Shown: positions 5,455 through 8,813 of the stretch, piece after piece | Position numbering within the stretch: the first letter of the stretch is position 1 | How the letters are laid out: each line of letters starts with the position of its first letter | Assembly: GCA_034659895.1 (NCBI GenBank) | Contig: JAYEIF010000211.1 | Span: forward strand, 1-8,813 | DNA length: 8,813 bases | Direction: 5' to 3' | Source: B120-G9 sp034659895 | Lineage (GTDB): Bacteria; Zixibacteria; MSB-5A5; GN15; FEB-12 | Translations under genes and position numbers: made by a program | Notes under the pieces: model-generated | Seen by the model: only the letters and a program-made list of their open reading frames with translations | Database searches by the model: none | Told to the model about the DNA's origin: nothing

Positions 5455-6563
5455 GTAAACTCTTCAGCTAATATGAAGCGTTTTCCAGACAGTTCACGGA
5501 TTACACCCTTAAGCTCAAGAGCCAGAAGAAACTGGGTTAATTCTTCAATCGGCAATTGTACAGCTCGTGATATCTGGTCTATCTGCATTGGATCCATAGA
5601 AAACGAATCAACAATTTTGCGTTCAATATCGGTCATGTCAGGTATCTGCTTGAATTGACGCGCCACTACTTTACCCCTGAGAGATGGTAATTCTTGATAG
5701 ATGTCATCCGCAGATGTTATCAATGAAGCACCCTTCTTTATAAGTGCGTTTGTCCCTTCGCTCATTCTGATTCCCGGTGAGCCGGGAACAGCAAATACCT
5801 CACGATTCTGTTCAATTGCATGTGCTGCCGTAATGAGAGCGCCTGATTTTCGACCTGCTTCTACAACCACAACCCCTTCCGACAAGCCTGAGATAATTCG
5901 ATTTCGCTCAGGAAAAGAGGAACGATCCGGACGTGTACCGGGGAAATATTCGGAATAAATACAACCTGAGGATTCTATGTCTTTAGCAAGACGCCTGTTA
6001 GTGGGTGGATAGACATGATCAAGCGAACTACCCCATACGGCTATTGTGCGACCACCGGAAGCAAGAGCCCCAGAATGAGCTGAAGTGTCGATGCCGTCAG
6101 CCATCCCCGATACAACTATAATCCCGTCCAAGGCCAAGCGTTTAGCTAAATTGTAGGTAAACATCCGTCCGGCCTCAGAAGGATGACGAGTCCCAACAAT
6201 AGCTATCATTCTGTCATCAGGCTGTGTTGCTGTTCCAATTCGAAATAACATTGGAGGTGCGGAAATAATTTCTGCCAATGCCTTTGGATACTCATCATCA
6301 TCAGGGAATAGAGCTGACCAGCTCAGACGTTCAATACGGCGAGCAATCTCTGTTGCCAAATCTTCATCAAATTTTTCTTTAATCAAACCAGCTAGCGTAC
6401 GAGAAATGCCGTTCACGGAAGAAAGAGTCTGGATTGAGGCTTCTCTGATTGCTTTTGTGGATTCAAAAGTTTTAATCAACTTATTGAACCGTCCTCGTCC
6501 AAGACCTTGTATAGACAACAACCCAATAGTTTCAATCAGACGTCTGTTTCGTTCATTGTTCAT
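5448..6563 (-). CDS. dprA: DNA-processing protein DprA
   Basis: DprA binds single-stranded DNA entering the cell during natural transformation and loads RecA on it; it is also widespread in bacteria not known to be competent. An N-terminal helix-hairpin-helix region (about 12-65, with GLGRGRF and VNGISR) precedes the Rossmann-fold DprA domain. That domain shows GTRHPSEAGR (124-133), SGMADGIDTSAH (152-163), WGSSLDHVYPPTN (177-189), SEYFPG (204-209), FPERNRIISGLS (217-228), SGALITA (240-246) and VPGSP (259-263). A C-terminal winged-helix-like segment covers about 308-366. The length of 371 residues is typical. I chose the ATG at 6563; a TTG one codon earlier (6566) is also in frame. The ATG overlaps the obg stop by 11 nt, so it is likely coupled to obg. 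Confidence 0.95.
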   Translation of the reverse strand: MNNERNRRLIETIGLLSIQGLGRGRFNKLIKTFESTKAIREASIQTLSSVNGISRTLAGLIKEKFDEDLATEIARRIERLSWSALFPDDDEYPKALAEIISAPPMLFRIGTATQPDDRMIAIVGTRHPSEAGRMFTYNLAKRLALDGIIVVSGMADGIDTSAHSGALASGGRTIAVWGSSLDHVYPPTNRRLAKDIESSGCIYSEYFPGTRPDRSSFPERNRIISGLSEGVVVVEAGRKSGALITAAHAIEQNREVFAVPGSPGIRMSEGTNALIKKGASLITSADDIYQELPSLRGKVVARQFKQIPDMTDIERKIVDSFSMDPMQIDQISRAVQLPIEELTQFLLALELKGVIRELSGKRFILAEEFTC

Positions 6564-7530
6564 CAATTGCTCGCTCTATTGTTTGAAGAAATCTGTCAGC
6601 ACCCTTTTTGGTAATTGCCGATAGAGGAATATACTCATCAGGCCATTCTGCGCAAATCTCTTTTAGGTCGTCATCATTAACAATATCAATTTTTGTGATT
6701 ACCACCATTGATGGTCGCTGTAATAATGCGGGGTCAAAACTGTGGAGTTCCTGCTTAAGCAATTTTAGTGTTTCATCAATAAAAATATCGTTAATATCAA
6801 TAATATAGACAATAAGCCGTGTTCGCTGGATATGTTTGAGGAACTGGTGTCCAAGACCTTTCCCATGGGAAGCGCCCTCAATGAGGCCAGGAATATCAGC
6901 CATCACGCATGATTTGTATTCCCGTAGTTTAACAATACCAAGATTCGGGACCAAAGTCGTGAAAGGATAATCAGCTATCTTTGGCCTGGCAGCCGAGAAA
7001 GTGGATAGAATAGTTGATTTACCGGCGTTTGGCAAACCTACCAAGCCAATATCAGCTAACAGCTTAAGCTCCAATCCCAGATGGAGAGCCTGACCGGGTT
7101 TCCCTGGTGTGGCTTTACGCGGCGCTTGGTTGGTTGGCGACTTAAAATGATTATTCCCAAGACCACCCTTGCCACCTTTAGCCAATACTAACCGCATTCC
7201 GGGGGTATCGAAATCTGCAATCAGTTCATCTTTTTCAAGGTTCTTAACTAGCGTGCCAACTGGCAGGCGAAGTTCTGTGTGGGCTCCGGACTTACCTGTT
7301 TTTAGATCGCCCGACCCCGATATTCCATTCTTCGCTTTATAGTGACGTCTATATCGAAAATCTAGCAGAGTAGTCAGATGTGGATCAGCCACGCCAATAA
7401 TATCTCCACCGTTGCCGCCATCTCCACCGTCAGGACCGCCATTTGGAACAAACTTTTCTGTATGAAAAGCGACACATCCATGCCCTCCATTTCCAGCGGC
7501 TAAATCAATTTCAACATAGTCAATAAACAT
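6553..7530 (-). CDS. obg: GTPase Obg (CgtA)
   Basis: This is an essential GTPase that associates with the large ribosomal subunit and responds to nucleotide state. The glycine-rich Obg fold occupies about 1-158, starting MFIDYVEIDLAAGNGGHG with GGPDGGDGGNGGD (31-43) and AKGGKGGLGN (117-126). The G domain follows: G1 GLPNAGKS (165-172), switch I YPFTTLVPNLG (188-198), G3 DIPG (212-215), G4 TKID (279-282) and G5 SA (304-305). At 325 residues it lacks the C-terminal OCT domain found in Gram-positive Obg, so it is the short form. G4 carries Thr in place of the usual Asn of NKxD. The start is fixed by the conserved N-terminus. No convincing ribosome site precedes it, and a promoter lies immediately upstream. 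It appears to be the first gene of the minus-strand series. Confidence 0.96.
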   Translation of the reverse strand: MFIDYVEIDLAAGNGGHGCVAFHTEKFVPNGGPDGGDGGNGGDIIGVADPHLTTLLDFRYRRHYKAKNGISGSGDLKTGKSGAHTELRLPVGTLVKNLEKDELIADFDTPGMRLVLAKGGKGGLGNNHFKSPTNQAPRKATPGKPGQALHLGLELKLLADIGLVGLPNAGKSTILSTFSAARPKIADYPFTTLVPNLGIVKLREYKSCVMADIPGLIEGASHGKGLGHQFLKHIQRTRLIVYIIDINDIFIDETLKLLKQELHSFDPALLQRPSMVVITKIDIVNDDDLKEICAEWPDEYIPLSAITKKGADRFLQTIERAIDEQ

Positions 7531-7536
7531 ATTCTT

Positions 7537-7565
7537 AATATCTCTATCTGTAAAGCGAATGTCAA
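7537..7565 (-). promoter_or_regulatory. Promoter for obg, predicted to give a leaderless mRNA
   Basis: On the minus strand a perfect TTGACA (7565-7560) is followed after 17 nt by GATATT (7542-7537; four of six matches to TATAAT). The obg ATG begins only 6 nt after this box, so a normal start site about 7 nt from the -10 would fall on the A of the ATG at 7530. Purine runs upstream of the ATG (AGAG, about 11 nt away) are poor ribosome sites. No alternative upstream promoter of equal quality is evident, although AT-rich DNA at 7610-7640 could hide one. Confidence 0.5.
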
Positions 7566-7611
7566 TTTATGAGTTAAGAATACGCCTTTTGTCTTTTTTA
7601 CACACTATTAA

Positions 7612-7629
7612 ATATATTACCATATATTA
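7612..7629. repeat. Helically phased direct repeat ATATATTA
   Basis: Two exact copies of ATATATTA (7612-7619 and 7622-7629) are spaced 10 bp apart in the middle of the divergent promoter region. One-turn phasing places both on the same DNA face, as in some regulator sites or curved DNA. The sequence is low-complexity, so chance is a real possibility. Confidence 0.3.
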
Positions 7630-7646
7630 TCAGGAATAATCCATAG

Positions 7647-7676
7647 TTGACAGGAAGGATAACAATAGCATATAGA
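7647..7676 (+). promoter_or_regulatory. Promoter for the glycosyltransferase gene, predicted to be leaderless
   Basis: A perfect TTGACA at 7647-7652 is followed after 18 nt by TATAGA (7671-7676; four of six matches to TATAAT). The expected start site is at about 7682-7683, on the second in-frame ATG (7682) of the glycosyltransferase. An AGGAAGGA run at 7652-7659 looks like a ribosome site but is 16-22 nt from either ATG, too far for normal use. The spacing mirrors the obg promoter on the other strand. Confidence 0.45.
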
Positions 7677-8755
7677 TGTATATGGTAAGGAAACGGATTG
7701 TAATCTTTGGTTGGGCTAATTCGGTTCATGTTCAACGATGGGCGGAAGGTATTCGAGATAGAGGCTATGAAGTGAAAGTAATCTCACTCGATGGCCAGCC
7801 CATACAGGGTTGTGAGACAGTTAACTTCTCTCGGAAAGGACGCTGGTCATATATTACTCATGAGTCAGCAGCAGTGCGAGAGGCACTTGATTTCAAACCT
7901 GATCTCATACATGTGCATTATGTTACAGGTTTTGGTTTGTGGGGAATCAGATCTCGTTTTTCACCAACTGTGGTTTCTGTCTGGGGAGCTGATGTCGTTG
8001 ATTTTCCATCAAATTGGTGGCGTCGCAGATGGATTAAATACATTCTCAAAAAAGCAACACATATTACAGCCACAAGTGAATTTCTGAGAAAGACTACTCT
8101 ATCATTACTAACACCAAATAAACAGCAGATATCTGTAATTCCTTTTGGTGTAAAAATACCAGATACTGCTATGGCTTTACCAAACAAAAGATCCGTGAAG
8201 ATATGCTTTATCAAAGCCCACAAACCTAAGTATGGTCCTGATATTTTAATTAAAGCTATGAAGCGTGTTGTAGCTGTTGTGCCTAACATTTCTCTTTCAA
8301 TAGCAGGAGAGGGCTATATGACATCTGAGCTGATGCAACTAACAAGTGAACTTGATTTAAAGGATTGTATTGATTTTGTTGGCTTCGTACCTAACAATAA
8401 AATCTATTCGTTCTTACAACAGCATCACTTCATGGTAATGCCATCGGTGATGGACTCAGAATCATTTGGTGTGGCTGTTATCGAAGCGGCAGCTTGTGGT
8501 CGACCAGTGATTGCCTCGAGAGTTGGGGGTGTATCTGAGGTGTTGCGCGATGGGCAGACAGGTATTCTAGTGCAACCCAAAGATATCAATGAGTTATCAA
8601 CCGCTATTATTCAACTATCTCTGGAAGTCGATACTTGTAAAAAGATGGGATTGGAAGCATATAATTTCGCCAAACAAAACTATTCATGGGACCAATCACT
8701 TGACAAAATGACAGATCTTTACGAAAGGCTGATTTATGAAGCAAGCCAAGCATAA
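7676..8755 (+). CDS. GT4-family (GT-B fold) glycosyltransferase
   Basis: This is a retaining glycosyltransferase, probably cytoplasmic or peripheral on the inner membrane, that adds a sugar from a nucleotide donor to a glycan or lipid acceptor. The N-terminal acceptor domain (about 5-165) begins RIVIFGWANSVHVQRWAEGIRDRGYEV, cut here into IVIFGW (8-13) and HVQRWAEGL-like residues (18-26), with LIHVHY (77-82) and SVWGADV (101-107). The C-terminal donor domain (about 172-345) has FIKAHKPKYGPDILIKAM (178-195), AGEG (210-213) and the E-x7-E motif Glu262...Glu270 in ESFGVAVIE, followed by ACGRPVIAS and GGVSEVL. The length of 359 residues is usual. In-frame ATGs are at 7676 and 7682; a TAG directly precedes the first. 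Sugar and acceptor are not readable from sequence. It overlaps the next gene by 20 nt, indicating an operon for surface polysaccharide or lipid glycosylation. Confidence 0.9.
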   Translation: MYMVRKRIVIFGWANSVHVQRWAEGIRDRGYEVKVISLDGQPIQGCETVNFSRKGRWSYITHESAAVREALDFKPDLIHVHYVTGFGLWGIRSRFSPTVVSVWGADVVDFPSNWWRRRWIKYILKKATHITATSEFLRKTTLSLLTPNKQQISVIPFGVKIPDTAMALPNKRSVKICFIKAHKPKYGPDILIKAMKRVVAVVPNISLSIAGEGYMTSELMQLTSELDLKDCIDFVGFVPNNKIYSFLQQHHFMVMPSVMDSESFGVAVIEAAACGRPVIASRVGGVSEVLRDGQTGILVQPKDINELSTAIIQLSLEVDTCKKMGLEAYNFAKQNYSWDQSLDKMTDLYERLIYEASQA

Positions 8756-8813
8756 AAATATTCCGCTGTTTGACCTTAAACTTTCCCCAAAAACCAAAAA
8801 GGAAGTAGCCGAA
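8736..8813 (+). CDS. N-terminal fragment, probable DegT/DnrJ/EryC1/StrS-type sugar aminotransferase (cut by the window edge)
   Basis: Only 26 codons are present: MKQAKHKNIPLFDLKLSPKT followed by KKEVAE. The 'IPLFDLKLSPKTKKEV' pattern matches the N-terminus of PLP-dependent nucleotide-sugar aminotransferases, where a short hydrophobic strand P.(F/L)(D/R).. precedes a helix. Such enzymes place an amino group on a keto-sugar for glycans such as O-antigen. The ATG has AAAGG 7 nt upstream and lies inside the end of the glycosyltransferase gene in another frame, overlapping by 20 nt including its stop. The catalytic Lys and PLP site are beyond the window, so the assignment rests on the N-terminus and context alone. 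Confidence 0.6.
   Translation, partial: MKQAKHKNIPLFDLKLSPKTKKEVAE

Noticed and set aside
5448..6563. A new anti-phage or mobile-element role for the DprA-like protein
   Set aside because: Length, domain order and motifs are those of ordinary DprA, it is coupled to obg, and no defence or mobile genes are present.
7918..8289. 123-codon minus-strand reading frame inside the glycosyltransferase
   Set aside because: It lies fully antisense to a well-supported GT4 gene and its translation shows no family motif.

Overview
This window looks like chromosomal DNA from an uncultured, probably Gram-negative bacterium of moderate GC content. The gene mix (Obg without a C-terminal extension, an archaeal-type bifunctional phosphoglucose/phosphomannose isomerase, a PTS phosphorelay without sugar permeases, a CDP-alcohol phosphatidyltransferase of the inositol-phosphate type) would fit a candidate phylum near the FCB group, such as Zixibacteria. 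That placement is a low-confidence inference from gene content, not from a marker gene.

Layout. Positions 1-198 are non-coding. The first 70 bases are GC-rich and hold two hairpins resembling dispersed palindromic repeats. From 7530 down to 199, eight genes lie in a row on the minus strand: obg, dprA, ptsH (HPr), ptsI (Enzyme I), bifunctional PGI/PMI, a small DUF1858-like CxxC protein, a CDP-alcohol phosphatidyltransferase and a PfkB-family kinase. The first three overlap (11 and 7 nt). The rest are separated by 26-113 nt, so one or more co-transcribed units with internal promoters are likely. From 7676 onward the plus strand carries a GT4 glycosyltransferase. It overlaps by 20 nt the start of a gene cut by the window edge, whose N-terminus resembles DegT/DnrJ/EryC1/StrS sugar aminotransferases. 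This is probably the start of a surface-glycan cluster.

How the genes may work together. HPr keeps both His15 and a Ser46 site, and Enzyme I keeps its catalytic residues, but no EII component is present here. The pair therefore more likely has a regulatory role, or serves permeases encoded elsewhere. PGI/PMI interconverts glucose-6-P, fructose-6-P and mannose-6-P, feeding glycolysis, nucleotide-sugar synthesis and possibly inositol-phosphate synthesis. The phosphatidyltransferase and PfkB kinase could form an inositol-phospholipid module, but this is a hypothesis.

The most notable non-coding signal is the 145-bp divergent region 7531-7675. On each strand a perfect TTGACA box begins exactly 35 nt upstream of an ATG, with -10-like sequences almost abutting the ATG, which predicts leaderless or near-leaderless mRNAs in both directions. 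I found no mobile element, CRISPR array, tRNA or rRNA, and no convincing intrinsic terminator. I do not see a clearly new multi-gene system; most of the window is housekeeping genes with some unusual details.
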